The notes beneath the pieces were generated by a model. The model made no database searches. It was not told where the DNA came from and was given only the letters and a program-made list of their open reading frames with translations. Below, piece after piece: positions 8,774 to 18,334 of a stretch of 64,000 bases of DNA (positions are counted from its first letter, which is position 1; every line of letters starts with the position of its first letter). The position numbers and the translations under genes were made by a program. Origin of the DNA: Flavobacteriales bacterium. GTDB lineage: Bacteria > Bacteroidota > Bacteroidia > Flavobacteriales_F > PHOS-HE28. The stretch is taken from contig JADKCV010000001.1 in assembly GCA_016718655.1 (NCBI GenBank), positions 62,001 to 126,000 on the forward strand. Reading direction: 5' to 3'.

Positions 8774-9616
8774 TCAAAGGTCGTTGAAGGTGATAAGGTC
8801 AAGTCCACTGAAAATGCCGGGTGCAAGAAGTGCCTCGTACTCGGCAGCACAGCGCCGCAAGAACGGCTCCTTGTCCTGCCAGACCGATGCGTACAGGTCC
8901 TTCACATCGGAACCGAGCAGGTAGGGATGCACCATCACTTCGAGATCGGCGGACGCGTGCGCGCGTGCGATCAACGTATGGAATGTGTTCGCGTCATAGG
9001 GCCCGGCATGTTCCAGGTCATGGATACTGACCAAGGCCGAATTCTTCGGCACCTTCAAGCGATGACGGGCATACGTGGCGAAAGCAAGGTTGGCAGCCTG
9101 CTTCAAGGCACGCCGTGGGCGCATCCGGTCGGATGTGATCGTGGTCCAGGGCGGTGCGACGATGCGCGTGGGCACCTTTCGTTGGTGGATGGCAGGCAGC
9201 ACAGCGTCGAGTATCGCGGGCAACATCATGACGTGTTGGTGGCTATCCACGTGATCGGGCACGACACCGAGCGCCACTGCCAGGTCCCATTGAGCATCGA
9301 ACTCCTCGCGTATGGCAGCCGAAGGGACCTTCCCGCTAAGCATGCGACGGATCAAAGCAGTGCGACCGAGGAAGACGCCCGCCCCATCGGTGAGAGGCGA
9401 TCGGCCGGTGAGCGCTTTTCCCTCGGTGATGCAGAAATGCAAACCCACGGCAAGGCCAGGATGATGGCTCAGTCCGACCACCGCATCGTGCGTGCCGGGC
9501 ATGTTCACCATGAGGGTGGCTGAATTTAGATTGCCTGCGGCGTACACCTCGAAGATGGCACGGTTCACCGAAGGGCAGAGACCGAGGTCATCCGCATTCA
9601 CGATCACACGGGGCAT
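8774..9616 (-). CDS. ChbG/HpnK (YdjC) family deacetylase
   Basis: A 280-residue carbohydrate deacetylase-like protein. The N-terminal NADDLGLCPSVNRAI carries the metal-binding Asp pair (residues 9-10), and VDSHQHVMMLP carries the His ligands. Known members deacetylate chitooligosaccharides (ChbG) or act on hopanoid sugars (HpnK); the substrate here is not indicated by neighbours. I chose the ATG at 9616 because the protein then starts MPRVIVNADD, as in the family. It is divergent from the gene at 9758. Confidence 0.88.
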   Translation of the reverse strand: MPRVIVNADDLGLCPSVNRAIFEVYAAGNLNSATLMVNMPGTHDAVVGLSHHPGLAVGLHFCITEGKALTGRSPLTDGAGVFLGRTALIRRMLSGKVPSAAIREEFDAQWDLAVALGVVPDHVDSHQHVMMLPAILDAVLPAIHQRKVPTRIVAPPWTTITSDRMRPRRALKQAANLAFATYARHRLKVPKNSALVSIHDLEHAGPYDANTFHTLIARAHASADLEVMVHPYLLGSDVKDLYASVWQDKEPFLRRCAAEYEALLAPGIFSGLDLITFNDL

Positions 9617-9757
9617 GGTGGCGGCTGGTCGGAGTGGTTGAAAGCGTTGGAGGATCGCTCGTGCGGTCAAAGGTGGATAACCTTGTTCAAAATAGGAACA
9701 GCAGGTTCATCGATCCTCCCGCATGGTTCATCGAACTTCGCACGGACTGAAAGACCC

Positions 9758-10300
9758 ATGATCGCATCACTGTTCGGAAAGAAGAGGATCGCAGAGGAGA
9801 AACTGGCGAACGCGTTCATCAACGCGATCCTTGAATTCACCGCACAGGGCTTTCCGCTGATCTCCGCGGAGTTGAACGAAGCGCCGGAGTTCGAAGTGGC
9901 GCCCGGGATCGAGCCTTCACAGGACGAAGCTTTTGCCCGGATACTGCTGGCAGGCAATCTCATCGAGATGCAGCGCGCATTGGGCCCTGGGATCGACAAG
10001 CGCATGCAGGCCCTATCGATCTCCAAGTTCGCACAAGCGCTTGAGGTGGATGCCACGGACCTTGGTCATGAGATCCAACAGTTACAGGGTCGAATGGAGC
10101 GGCTGAACTACCCGAGCAAGAACACGGTGTACGCCATGGCGAAAGTGGTCTTCACGGAGTACGACCTGTTCTGCTTCCAGGATGTCTACTTCCGCGAACA
10201 GAAAGCCCCGAACCCCATCGTGCTCAAGCGCCTGAACGGCCTGATGGGTTACTTCCTCTGGAATTGGAGCGAAGTCTCCGAGCAGTACCGGATCGTCTGA
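9758..10300 (+). CDS. Conserved-looking protein of unknown function
   Basis: A 180-residue soluble, mostly helical protein that I cannot assign to a family. It begins MIASLFGKKRIAEEKLANAF, has no signal peptide or membrane helix, and is acidic with a segment rich in aromatic residues near the C terminus (VFTEYDLFCFQDVYF, then YFLWNW). It stands alone between a divergent YdjC-type gene and the convergent lhgO. Its stop TGA is directly followed by the TCA of lhgO's stop, making TGATCA. The codon pattern matches its neighbours, so it is probably a real native gene. Confidence 0.65.
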   Translation: MIASLFGKKRIAEEKLANAFINAILEFTAQGFPLISAELNEAPEFEVAPGIEPSQDEAFARILLAGNLIEMQRALGPGIDKRMQALSISKFAQALEVDATDLGHEIQQLQGRMERLNYPSKNTVYAMAKVVFTEYDLFCFQDVYFREQKAPNPIVLKRLNGLMGYFLWNWSEVSEQYRIV

Positions 10301-11542
10301 TCACCGTTGGGTCCACGCCTTGCCGAGGCCCAATTGATCCTCGGCCATGCCCGCTATCCGCCCTCCGATGGCCAATGCCGCGGTGGCAGCCGGTGAAGGC
10401 GCGTTCAGCACGTGGATGTGATCGCCTTTACGCTCGATGCGGAAGTCATCCACCATGGCCCCATCGGTTCCGAGCAGCATGGCACGCACACCAGCACGGC
10501 CGGGCTTGATATCCTCCATGGTTAGCGATGGGATCAACCGCTGCAACGTGCGCAGGAACAACCGCTTGCTGAAAGCACGTCGGTATTCACCGATCCCATA
10601 GCTCATATTGTTCAGGAAGAGCTTCCAAGTGCCTCCATAGGACAGGGCATCGACCGTATCCTTCAAGTCGAAGTCGGTCTTCCCATAACCTTCACGCTTG
10701 AAGGTGAACACCGCATTGGGACCACATTCGATGGAACCGTCCGTCATGCGTGTGAAGTGGACACCCAGGAACGGGAAACGCGGGTCGGGTACCGGGTAGA
10801 TCAGGTGCTTCACCTTTTGCTTTCCCTGTTCGGTGAGGTCATAGTAGTCCCCTCGGAAGCCCACGATGCGTTCCTTCACCACAGCACCATCGGCCCGAGC
10901 GAGCCGGTCGCTTTGGAGGCCACCACAGAAGATGGCGTAACGTGTGCGGTAGTTGCCCTTGGAGGTACGCACCTCGCTATGACCATCATGTTGGGTGATG
11001 CTCATGAACTCCTCGTCCAACGCTAGACGGCTCAAAGGCTGGATCCCGATGGCCACCTTGGCCATGGTGTTGGTCGCCCCGCGGAAGTCGATGATGCCCG
11101 TACACCCCACACGTACCCCGGCGACCCCTTCACAGAACGGCTCGATCTCCCGAATTTGTTCGGCAGAGACACGTTCCATCCCTTCGATACCATTGGCAAC
11201 GCCCGTGTTGTGGATCTTCTCCAAGCGGGGAAGCTCATCGGTCGTGGTCGCAACGATCAACTTCCCACAGATGTCATGCTTGACCCCATGTTCCTTGGCA
11301 AAGGCGACCAGTTCACGACGACCCTCGACACAATTCTTCGCTTTGAAGCTTCCCGGCTTGTAATAGATACCGCTGTGAATGACCCCACTATTGTGCCCTG
11401 TCTGGTGATCCGCCAGGGCCTTCTCCTTCTCAAGAAGAAGAATGCGCAGATCAGGATGCCGTTGCTGGAGTTTGTACAATGTGGCGGCGCCTACGATCCC
11501 GCCCCCAACGATGATGACATCCCACTGTGCTGCTTGCTCCAT
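10301..11542 (-). CDS. lhgO: L-2-hydroxyglutarate oxidase
   Basis: A 413-residue FAD-dependent oxidoreductase of the DAO fold, LhgO/YgaF branch, which oxidises L-2-hydroxyglutarate to 2-oxoglutarate. An N-terminal dinucleotide-binding motif (DVIIVGGGIVGAATLYKLQQ) is followed by EKEKALADHQTGHNSGVIH and YYKPGS, characteristic of the family, and a C-terminal GAMVDDFRIE, HVLNAPSPAATAALAIG FAD-contact region. Length is normal (E. coli 422). The start at 11542 gives the classic MEQAAQWDVIIVGGG. A -7 box at 11560-11567 suggests its own promoter just past the MFS gene. Confidence 0.93.
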   Translation of the reverse strand: MEQAAQWDVIIVGGGIVGAATLYKLQQRHPDLRILLLEKEKALADHQTGHNSGVIHSGIYYKPGSFKAKNCVEGRRELVAFAKEHGVKHDICGKLIVATTTDELPRLEKIHNTGVANGIEGMERVSAEQIREIEPFCEGVAGVRVGCTGIIDFRGATNTMAKVAIGIQPLSRLALDEEFMSITQHDGHSEVRTSKGNYRTRYAIFCGGLQSDRLARADGAVVKERIVGFRGDYYDLTEQGKQKVKHLIYPVPDPRFPFLGVHFTRMTDGSIECGPNAVFTFKREGYGKTDFDLKDTVDALSYGGTWKLFLNNMSYGIGEYRRAFSKRLFLRTLQRLIPSLTMEDIKPGRAGVRAMLLGTDGAMVDDFRIERKGDHIHVLNAPSPAATAALAIGGRIAGMAEDQLGLGKAWTQR

Positions 11543-11559
11543 GATGGTGAAAGAAGCCA

Positions 11560-11567
11560 CGAAGGTA
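11560..11567 (-). promoter_or_regulatory. -7 promoter box TACCTTCG of lhgO
   Basis: On the minus strand TACCTTCG fits TAnnTTYG and ends 17 bases before the lhgO start at 11542. It lies between the MFS stop codon (11578) and lhgO, so the oxidase can be expressed separately from the transporter. Confidence 0.5.
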
Positions 11568-11577
11568 GCCCTGTGGA

Positions 11578-12909
11578 TCACTCTGCTCGTAGGGACGCGC
11601 GGTCGACCTCGGCTCGAGGAACGAGGAAGAACAACACCAGCGCCACCACGAAGAAACTACCGATGATGATCACGGTATTGCGGAGATCGCCGGTGAGTTG
11701 GAAGACCAATCCGTAAGCGAACGTTCCCAGAACGGTGCCCACATAGTAGCTCACGTCATAGAACGAGAAGTACGACGCATGATCACGTGTTTCGGGCAGG
11801 AACTTGGCATAGGTGCTGCGCGAAAGGGCCTGGCTTCCACCCATGACGAAACCGACCCCGCATGCCAATGCATAGAACTCCATGGCCCAATGGATGCGGT
11901 AAGCAGCGATACAAAGCAGGAGCCAGGCCACCACGCCCAGGGTCAACGCATTGATGTTGCCCAGTCGCTTGCTCAATCGGACGAAGAGGTAGGCCCCTGG
12001 AATGGCGACGAGTTGGATCAACAGGATACTGATGATCAGGCTATGGTCAGCAATGGGCACGATGGCACCGGTGGCATCCACATCGCGAACCTCTTCCTTG
12101 GCGAAGGTCACCGCCAGGTACATCACGGTCTGTATGCCCATGTTGAACACGAAGAAGGCCATCAGGTAAGCGTTCAGTCGGCGCGTATGTTGCAACTCCC
12201 GCCAGGTCTTCCGCAACTCCCGATATCCGTTCCAGAACACCCCCCCTTCCTGGGCCACTCCTGCGGTACCGTTGGGAAGCACCCGGAAGGCGAATTGGGC
12301 GAAGAACACCCACCACAAGGCGACGGTCACGAACGTGATGCGTGCAGGGAGGCCATCGCGATCGGGGATACCGAACCAACCGGGCTTCATGACCATGAGC
12401 AGGTTCAGGATGAGAAGAATCACACTACCGATATAACCCATGGTGTAGCCCCGTGCGCTCACCCGGTCGTGATCCTCGGGAGCGGCGATCTCCGGCAGGA
12501 AGGCATCGTAGAAGATGAGACTTCCGCTGAAGCCCACGCAGGCCATCATCACCAGGAACAGCCCGATCCAGAGGGTATCCAGTCCGAAGAAGAAGAGTCC
12601 CGCACAGGACGCCGCTCCAACATAACAGAACCCCTTCAGGAACTGGAGCTTGCTACCGGTATGATCGGCGATCCCACTGAGCAATGGTGTGATGAGCGCC
12701 ACCAATAGGAAGCCGGCCGAGAGGGCGTAGGAATAGAGCGATTGCGCCGGAAGCCCATACCGCTGTAACACTTGGTCTTGGCCATCGGTGTGTGTGATGG
12801 CCAGGTAGAAGATGGGGAATACGGCGGTAGTGATGGTGAGCGAGTAGACCGAGTTGGCCCAGTCGTACATGGTCCAACCGCGGATCACACGGGGATCGCC
12901 CTTCACCAT
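11578..12909 (-). CDS. MFS transporter of the UMF1/Atg22-like family
   Basis: About 443 residues with twelve predicted membrane helices. The N-terminal GWTMYDWANSVYSLTITTAV is the family hallmark (YDWANS), followed by PLLSGIADHTGSK, the A-type loop of major facilitators, and YDAFLPEIA with a YTMGYIGS segment typical of UMF1. Related proteins act in amino-acid efflux from the yeast vacuole (Atg22); bacterial substrates are unknown. Starts at 12909 (MVKGDPRVIRGW) and 12954 are possible; I prefer the shorter. It lies upstream of lhgO on the same strand. Confidence 0.85.
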   Translation of the reverse strand: MVKGDPRVIRGWTMYDWANSVYSLTITTAVFPIFYLAITHTDGQDQVLQRYGLPAQSLYSYALSAGFLLVALITPLLSGIADHTGSKLQFLKGFCYVGAASCAGLFFFGLDTLWIGLFLVMMACVGFSGSLIFYDAFLPEIAAPEDHDRVSARGYTMGYIGSVILLILNLLMVMKPGWFGIPDRDGLPARITFVTVALWWVFFAQFAFRVLPNGTAGVAQEGGVFWNGYRELRKTWRELQHTRRLNAYLMAFFVFNMGIQTVMYLAVTFAKEEVRDVDATGAIVPIADHSLIISILLIQLVAIPGAYLFVRLSKRLGNINALTLGVVAWLLLCIAAYRIHWAMEFYALACGVGFVMGGSQALSRSTYAKFLPETRDHASYFSFYDVSYYVGTVLGTFAYGLVFQLTGDLRNTVIIIGSFFVVALVLFFLVPRAEVDRASLRAE

Positions 12910-12960
12910 GGCGACAATGTAGTCAGAAGGTCCGGACCCCGCACTCCCGGACAAGGGAGG

Positions 12961-14127
12961 TCACTTGGCCAGATCCACCTCCACCCGACGGTTCTTGCTC
13001 ATGCCCACCTCCGTGCCGGTGGTATCGACCGGAGTTGAACCATCCAAGCCTGAAACGGTGATCCGGGAAGCTTCGATACCACCTTCCAGCAACGCATCGC
13101 GTAGGGCTTCTGCACGCTCTTTGGCCAACGACGCCAGGTCGGGGCGCATCCGGATACGGTCCACTTCGGTGGCATCCAGGTGACCTATCAAGCTGACCTT
13201 CACCGCAGGGTCCTCCTTCATGGCCGCCACCATTTCCGTCACCCACGCGTCCATGGACCCGTCCAAAACGCGCTGGAACCGTTTGAAGTAGAAGACCTGC
13301 TTGTCGACACGGGCGGCGGCGGTGAGGTTCGGGGCACTCACCCCACGGCGGCTGAATATGAACTCGCTCTCCACCTCCTTCAACTGTTCACACGTGCAAG
13401 TACGCCGGTCGGTCACTGGATAGACCTCCACATTATCGATGTAGTAATACGCCGAGAACAGTTGCGCCCGTGTTTCCCCGCGAGGGCGTTTGGTCTTGGC
13501 ATTGTCCGTCTTCTCGGTTGCTTGGAAATTACCGATGAGCATCCATTCCTCGTTGCCGGTGGATTCGTACACACCGCAGACACCCTGCCAACTGAACATA
13601 TCATCGTAGATCTTGGTCCGCACCTGGGGAACCTTCACTTCATAGGTCAAGCTGGCATCCTCATCCTTCACGATATCGACCTTGGAAAAGTAGGCTCCCA
13701 ATTCATTGGTGGCGTATTTGCTCAGGTCGGCCAGGGAAACATAATACCGAACACAGTACAAGGAATCCTTCTTCATCTTGTACTTCAGTTTGGTCTGTAG
13801 GTAGGTCCGTGGCTCCTTGTTCTGGTAGCTCCACCAACGCAGTCCTGCGTAGTTCTTACCACTCAGAGCCGTTTGCTCGCCTACGAAGTTCCGGGGCGTG
13901 GAGACGGTGCTCTCCACGGTCGCGTCCTCACTGAAGAGGTCCACCTTCTTCGATGTCGAGGAACTCCAACCTTTAGCATATTGGATGCCACCGGGCCGCT
14001 TGAGCTTCTTTCCATCCATCAACTCAAAATCGCCATTGACCACCCAGGAACGCAGGGTATCCACTTGCTGAGCGATCAGCACATGAGCAATAAGAGCGGT
14101 GAAGAGGAGCGACAAGGAACGTTTCAT
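12961..14127 (-). CDS. OmpA-family outer-membrane/peptidoglycan-binding protein
   Basis: 388 residues: signal peptide (SLSLLFTALIAHVLIAQ), a beta-rich N-terminal region of about 220 residues beginning VVNGDFELMDG, resembling carbohydrate-binding-like modules in Bacteroidota OmpA proteins, and a C-terminal OmpA-like domain from about residue 270. The OmpA part shows SLIGHLDATE, LAKERAEALRDALLEGGI and SKNRRVEVDL, the peptidoglycan-contact pattern. A Cys pair (RRTCTCEQ) sits at the junction. It likely tethers the outer membrane or a surface assembly to the wall. Confidence 0.88.
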   Translation of the reverse strand: MKRSLSLLFTALIAHVLIAQQVDTLRSWVVNGDFELMDGKKLKRPGGIQYAKGWSSSTSKKVDLFSEDATVESTVSTPRNFVGEQTALSGKNYAGLRWWSYQNKEPRTYLQTKLKYKMKKDSLYCVRYYVSLADLSKYATNELGAYFSKVDIVKDEDASLTYEVKVPQVRTKIYDDMFSWQGVCGVYESTGNEEWMLIGNFQATEKTDNAKTKRPRGETRAQLFSAYYYIDNVEVYPVTDRRTCTCEQLKEVESEFIFSRRGVSAPNLTAAARVDKQVFYFKRFQRVLDGSMDAWVTEMVAAMKEDPAVKVSLIGHLDATEVDRIRMRPDLASLAKERAEALRDALLEGGIEASRITVSGLDGSTPVDTTGTEVGMSKNRRVEVDLAK

Positions 14128-14377
14128 GGTCGAAAGGTCAAGTATGGATCAGGCCGTGAATGGCCAGCGGCGGGGGCAAGTTAATCGGCCCACGCGTAGC
14201 GGGCCAAGCGGACGTGCCAAAGAACGTGCCGAACCCATCATGAAGGTATGCAGCCCATATCGTTATCGAGACCGTCCGTAACGCGAACCACAGAAGGGAG
14301 CAGCAAACCGTTCGATCGACCTGCCTCCTTCCCTTTGTCCAGGGATGGACCACAGTTCCGATCAGCAGCTTCCCCGG
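14128..14377. other. Largest intergenic gap (250 bases), no gene seen
   Basis: Between the start of the OmpA gene and the end of the next minus-strand gene. I found no tRNA-like fold, no convincing hairpin with a T-run and no clear TAnnTTTG box; it presumably holds the OmpA promoter. The short frames here lack family features. Confidence 0.4.
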
Positions 14378-15103
14378 TCAACGGGAAGCTTGGCGCCACA
14401 GGGTATAGGTCACTCCCAACCGCAGCATCCGTTGTGTGGTCGATCCTGCGTTATCGTCCTCCTCGAGCGGTCCAATACCTTGGAGGTAGCCAACCGTGAT
14501 GTCCACGCTGGGATGTACCAAGAATACCAAGCTTCCAATGGCCTGTACCATCACAGCCCGAAGACCGTCCGTGGAGGTGGATGAACTGGTGAAGGGGACC
14601 TCCGTCCCGAAGCCGAAAAGGGCCACGTCCAATTCTCCCGTGCTCACCGCATCGCTGGCCAACAGGAATGAAGCTGCGACACCTCCTTCCACACCTAACC
14701 AGTCGATCGGGCGCCAGCGTGCCGCGAAAGGCACCTGTAGGTAGGATCGTGCGATGCGTGTAGAGGTGAACAATTCACCCCGAATGGCAAGTCCTAGAAC
14801 GTCCAATGAAGTATCCACTGATGCCTCGAATGTGTGGGACCTCCGTTCATGTAGGACCCCAAGCCCAACAGACCAGCGATCCGAAAAGGAATATCCAAGC
14901 TGAAGCCCTTCTGCATGACCTATCCCATCGATAACGTCCACCTCGGCCAGGCCGGTAGGGTCGACCACTTCCACAGTGGTCAAGGTATACTGACCCGCAC
15001 CATGGACACCCAGGGACCATTGTGCCTGAACGTGTATCGCGAAATTGGCGAAAAGGCCTACCAAGGCCATCCAGCGCGCAAGGGGGGGTGGGGAGATGAG
15101 CAT
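14378..15103 (-). CDS. Putative outer-membrane beta-barrel protein
   Basis: A 241-residue exported protein with signal peptide (WMALVGLFANFAIHVQAQ) and alternating hydrophobic strands typical of small barrels (LQLGYSFSDRWSVGLGVLHE, VPFAARWRPIDWLGVEGGVA, and a final LRLGVTYTLW). No named family is certain. It lies 39 bases after a second putative barrel gene on the same strand, so they may be co-transcribed. Confidence 0.6.
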   Translation of the reverse strand: MLISPPPLARWMALVGLFANFAIHVQAQWSLGVHGAGQYTLTTVEVVDPTGLAEVDVIDGIGHAEGLQLGYSFSDRWSVGLGVLHERRSHTFEASVDTSLDVLGLAIRGELFTSTRIARSYLQVPFAARWRPIDWLGVEGGVAASFLLASDAVSTGELDVALFGFGTEVPFTSSSTSTDGLRAVMVQAIGSLVFLVHPSVDITVGYLQGIGPLEEDDNAGSTTQRMLRLGVTYTLWRQASR

Positions 15104-15142
15104 GGAAGCAAAATAAGCGCGTACACCCTACGCACCCATCAT

Positions 15143-15847
15143 TCAGTCGTTACTGTCCGAAAGGCCAGGTCCGGTCGACTTGCGTGAAAGGGAAACCAGG
15201 ACACCGAACTCGATGGTACGCCAAGTCGTCGTCCGTTGATAGACCTCGGGCCAAAGCACCACGTTCTGATCCCTGATCGGCCTAAGCCCGTGCATGTAAC
15301 GGAACATGATCCCCATGCGATGTACCGGCCAAAGATCCAGCCCCCCCATCAATTCGGGTCCCACTTCCAGCGGTACCGCAGGTTCGTAAGGCGAAGTGGT
15401 CACACCCATAGCACTTGGAAAGTGTGCCCCGAGGACCAGGGAGATCCAAGCCCATGGGGACCAATCACATCCCAACTGACCGGACAAGTAGGTCAGCTCT
15501 GTCGTCTTTTCGTTGGGTCCGGAATAACCGGTCTGCTGGGAAGTGACGGGTACGCGATAGTCATAGGTGAAGGACCGGAATTGCCTGGTACCTGCTCCGG
15601 CTCCCATGCGCAGCCGGAACCGCTCGGTGACAGGGATCCTGATCACCAGCCCCCCGCGTGTACCGAGCCCATTGGAAGAGTACGTGTCGAAGTAGGTGTG
15701 ATCATCACCCGTGGCACTGAACATGGTGCTGCCAACCGCACCTTCAACGACGACCTTGGCCAACAGGCGATCCTGCGTCTGAGACCTCGCTGATGCCACG
15801 AAGCAGCCAAAGACTACGGAAACAAGGATGACCCGAGAACCTCTCAT
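15143..15847 (-). CDS. Putative outer-membrane beta-barrel protein
   Basis: A 234-residue exported protein with signal peptide (VILVSVVFGCFVASARSQ). The mature part has strand-turn-strand patterns (RGGLVIRIPVTERFRLRMGA, GCDWSPWAWISLVLGAHFP, RMGIMFRYMHGL) and a late TIEFGVLVSLSRK strand, consistent with a small barrel. No family recognised. It stands between aconitase and the other barrel gene; all are on the minus strand, with a 76-base gap from the aconitase stop. Confidence 0.55.
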   Translation of the reverse strand: MRGSRVILVSVVFGCFVASARSQTQDRLLAKVVVEGAVGSTMFSATGDDHTYFDTYSSNGLGTRGGLVIRIPVTERFRLRMGAGAGTRQFRSFTYDYRVPVTSQQTGYSGPNEKTTELTYLSGQLGCDWSPWAWISLVLGAHFPSAMGVTTSPYEPAVPLEVGPELMGGLDLWPVHRMGIMFRYMHGLRPIRDQNVVLWPEVYQRTTTWRTIEFGVLVSLSRKSTGPGLSDSND

Positions 15848-15923
15848 GGCCCTATGCAGGTAAATGGGAGAGACCCGACCTCAGCCGATGCATGTGGGGG
15901 ACTTTGGAGTTCAGAGGACATGA

Positions 15924-18195
15924 TCAGCCCTTCTGTTGTGCCCGGATGATGTTGAGCGCCCCACCCGCCTTGAACCATTCGATCTGCTGGGCATTGTAAG
16001 TGTGGTTGCAGACCAAGGTATCGCTGCTGCCATCGGCGTGCTTGAAGACAGGCCAAGACGGGTGCCGGGTGCGAAGGAGGTGAGGTCCGTGAAGTCGATG
16101 CGATCGTCCTCCTGGATCTTGTCGTAGTCGGCCTCGTTGCTGAAGGTGAGGGCGAGCATGCCCTGCTTCTTCAGATTGGTCTCGTGGATGCGGGCGAAGC
16201 TCTTCACCAGCACGGCGCTGACACCGAGGTGGCGCGGCTGCATAGCAGCGTGTTCACGGCTGCTGCCCTCCCCGTAGTTCTGGTCGCCCACGATGATGCT
16301 CGGTTTGCCGGCGGCCTTGTAGCTGCGCTGGGTGGCGGGCACGGCACCGTATTCACCGGTCAACTGGTTCTTCACCTTGTCCACTTCGCCGTTGAAGGCA
16401 TTGGTGGCACCGATCAGCGTGTTGTTGCTGATGTTGTCCAAGTGACCGCGGTACTTCAGCCAGGGGCCGGCCATGCTGATGTGGTCGGTGGTGCACTTGC
16501 CCTTGGCCTTGATCAGCAGCACGGCATCACTGATGTTCTGGCCGTTCCATGCCGGGAACGGCTCCAACAACTGCAGTCGCTCGCTGTCGGGCTTCACCAC
16601 CACGCTCACGGTGCTACCATCCGCAGCAGGTGCCTTGTAACCGGCATCTTCCACATCGAAACCGCGTGGGGGCAGCTCGATGCCTTTCGGTTCGTCGAGC
16701 TTCACGCTCTTGCCATCCTCGTTGATCAGGGAGTCGGTCAGCGGGTTGAAGGTGAGGTCACCGGCGATGGCCAGTGCGGTCACGATCTCCGGGCTGGCCA
16801 CGAAGGCGTGCGTGTTCGCGTTGCCGTCGTTGCGCTTCGCGAAGTTGCGGTTGAAGGACGTGATGATCGAGTTCTTGCGGTTCGGATCATCGGTATGCCG
16901 CGCCCACTGGCCGATGCACGGTCCGCAGGCGTTGGCGAGCACCACACCGCCCATGGCGTCGAAGGTCTTCAGCAGCCCATCGCGCTCGGCGGTGAAGCGC
17001 ACCACTTCGCTACCGGGCGTAATGGTGAATTCGCTCTTCGCCTTCAGGTTCTTGTCGATGGCTTGTTGCGCGAGCGAGGCACTGCGCGTGAGGTCCTCGT
17101 AGCTGCTGTTGGTGCAGGAGCCGATCAGGCCCACTTCCAGTTTCGCCGGCCAGTTGTTCTCCTTCACCGCCGCGGCGAATTTGCTGATGGGCCATGCGAG
17201 ATCCGGGGTGAACGGACCGTTAACGTGCGGCTCCAACGTGCTCAGGTCGATCTCGATCACCTGATCGAAATACTTCGCCGGATCGGCATACACCTCCGGA
17301 TCGCCTTGCAGGTGTTCCTTGATGCCATCGGCCAGTGCGGCCACATCGGTACGACCGGTCCCTTTCAGGTAGCGGCTCATGCTATCGTCGTAGCTGAAGG
17401 TGCTGGTGGTGGCACCGATCTCGGCGCCCATGTTGGCGATGGTGCCCTTGCCGGTGCAGCTCATGCTCTCGGCGCCGGGGCCGAAGTACTCGACGATGGC
17501 ACCGGTACCACCCTTCACGGTGAGGATGCCGGCCACTTTCAGGATCACGTCCTTGGGGCTGGCCCAGCCGCTGAGCTTGCCGGTGAGCTTCACACCGATG
17601 AGCTTGGGCCACTTCAGTTCCCAAGCCAATCCGCTCATCACGTCGCAGGCATCGGCACCGCCCACACCGATCGCGATCATGCCCAGTCCACCGGCGTTCA
17701 CCGTGTGGCTATCAGTGCCGATCATCATGCCGCCGGGAAAGGCGTACTGCTCCAGCACCACTTGGTGGATGATGCCTGCGCCCGGCTTCCAGAAGCCGAT
17801 GCCGTACTTGTTGCTGATGCTCTCCAGGAAGTTGAACACCTCGTTGCTCTTCAGCAGCGCTTCCTGCAGATCGGCCTTGGCACCTACCCGGGCCTGGATC
17901 AGGTGATCGCAGTGGACGGTGCTGGGCACGGCCACGGTCTTGCGGCCGGTGGTACTGAACTGCAGCAGGGCCATCTGGGCAGTGGCATCCTGCATGGCCA
18001 CGCGGTCCGGAGCGAAATCGACGTAATCCTTCCCGCGGTTGAACGCGCCCTGGCCTCGCCGTCCCACAGGTGGGCGTAGAGGATCTTTTCGGTAAGGGTC
18101 AGCGAGCGACCGACGGCCTTGCGGGCGGCGACCACACGTGCAGGGTAGCGGCTATAAACCGCTTTGATCATATCGAGGTCGAAGATCTGGCTCAT
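15924..18195 (-). CDS. acn: Aconitate hydratase, with two apparent 1-base frameshifts
   Basis: Aconitase of the mitochondrial-like type (citrate to isocitrate, [4Fe-4S]). Start ATG at 18195 (MSQIFDLDMIKAVYSRYPAR). The frame breaks near 18052-18053: one added base restores YAHLWDGEAQGAFNRGKDY. It breaks again near 16051-16054: one added base restores PVFKHADGSSDTLVCNHTYN and the C-terminal IEWFKAGGALNIIRAQQKG, stop at 15924-15926. The span of 2,272 bases plus two is exactly 758 codons (757 aa). All catalytic parts are intact: GSCTNSS, ANACGPCIGQW (cluster Cys) and GEGSSREHAA. Both breaks lie at GGCC, consistent with a lost C from GGCCC. I judge assembly error more likely than a true pseudogene, since TCA function is essential. 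Confidence 0.9.
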
Positions 18196-18217
18196 GCTTC
18201 GGATGCTGTTTCGCGAA

Positions 18218-18225
18218 CAAAGATA
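18218..18225 (-). promoter_or_regulatory. -7 promoter box TATCTTTG of acn
   Basis: On the minus strand TATCTTTG matches TAnnTTTG and ends 22 bases before the aconitase ATG. The -33 region, 19 bases further upstream, falls inside the palindrome at 18245-18256. Confidence 0.7.
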
Positions 18226-18244
18226 AGCAGGCCATCCCCACTCA

Positions 18245-18256
18245 GCGAAATTTCGC
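18245..18256. promoter_or_regulatory. Palindromic operator candidate GCGAAATTTCGC upstream of acn
   Basis: A perfect 12-base palindrome 19 bases upstream of the acn -7 box, covering where the -33 element should be. A near copy (GCGAAAATTCGC) lies 21 bases upstream of the icd -7 box, and the shared core on the plus strand is CAGCGAAAnTTCGC. I infer a dimeric regulator acting on both genes; its identity is unknown. Confidence 0.5.
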
Positions 18257-18285
18257 CGCGAATGCGATCAACCACTTGAAAATGA

Positions 18286-18313
18286 GAGAGCCACCTCTCA
18301 CGAAGTGGCTCTC
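18286..18313 (-). terminator. Terminator after the MbnP gene
   Basis: A 9-bp stem (18286-18294 pairing with 18305-18313) with a 10-base loop. On the minus strand it is followed by TCATTTTC. It lies 22 bases after the MbnP stop and separates that operon from the aconitase promoter. Confidence 0.65.
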
Positions 18314-18334
18314 CAGCTCGGTTCGACCAGCAGC

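Noticed and set aside
8504..9523. 339-codon frame over the dinB/chbG region
   Set aside because: Antisense shadow of two well supported genes.
14128..14377. Search for tRNA or small RNA in the largest gap
   Set aside because: No cloverleaf, CCA end or terminator pattern could be supported.
16184..18079. 631-codon open frame opposite aconitase on the plus strand
   Set aside because: It is antisense to a clear aconitase gene, lacks family motifs and is explained by high GC third-position bias.
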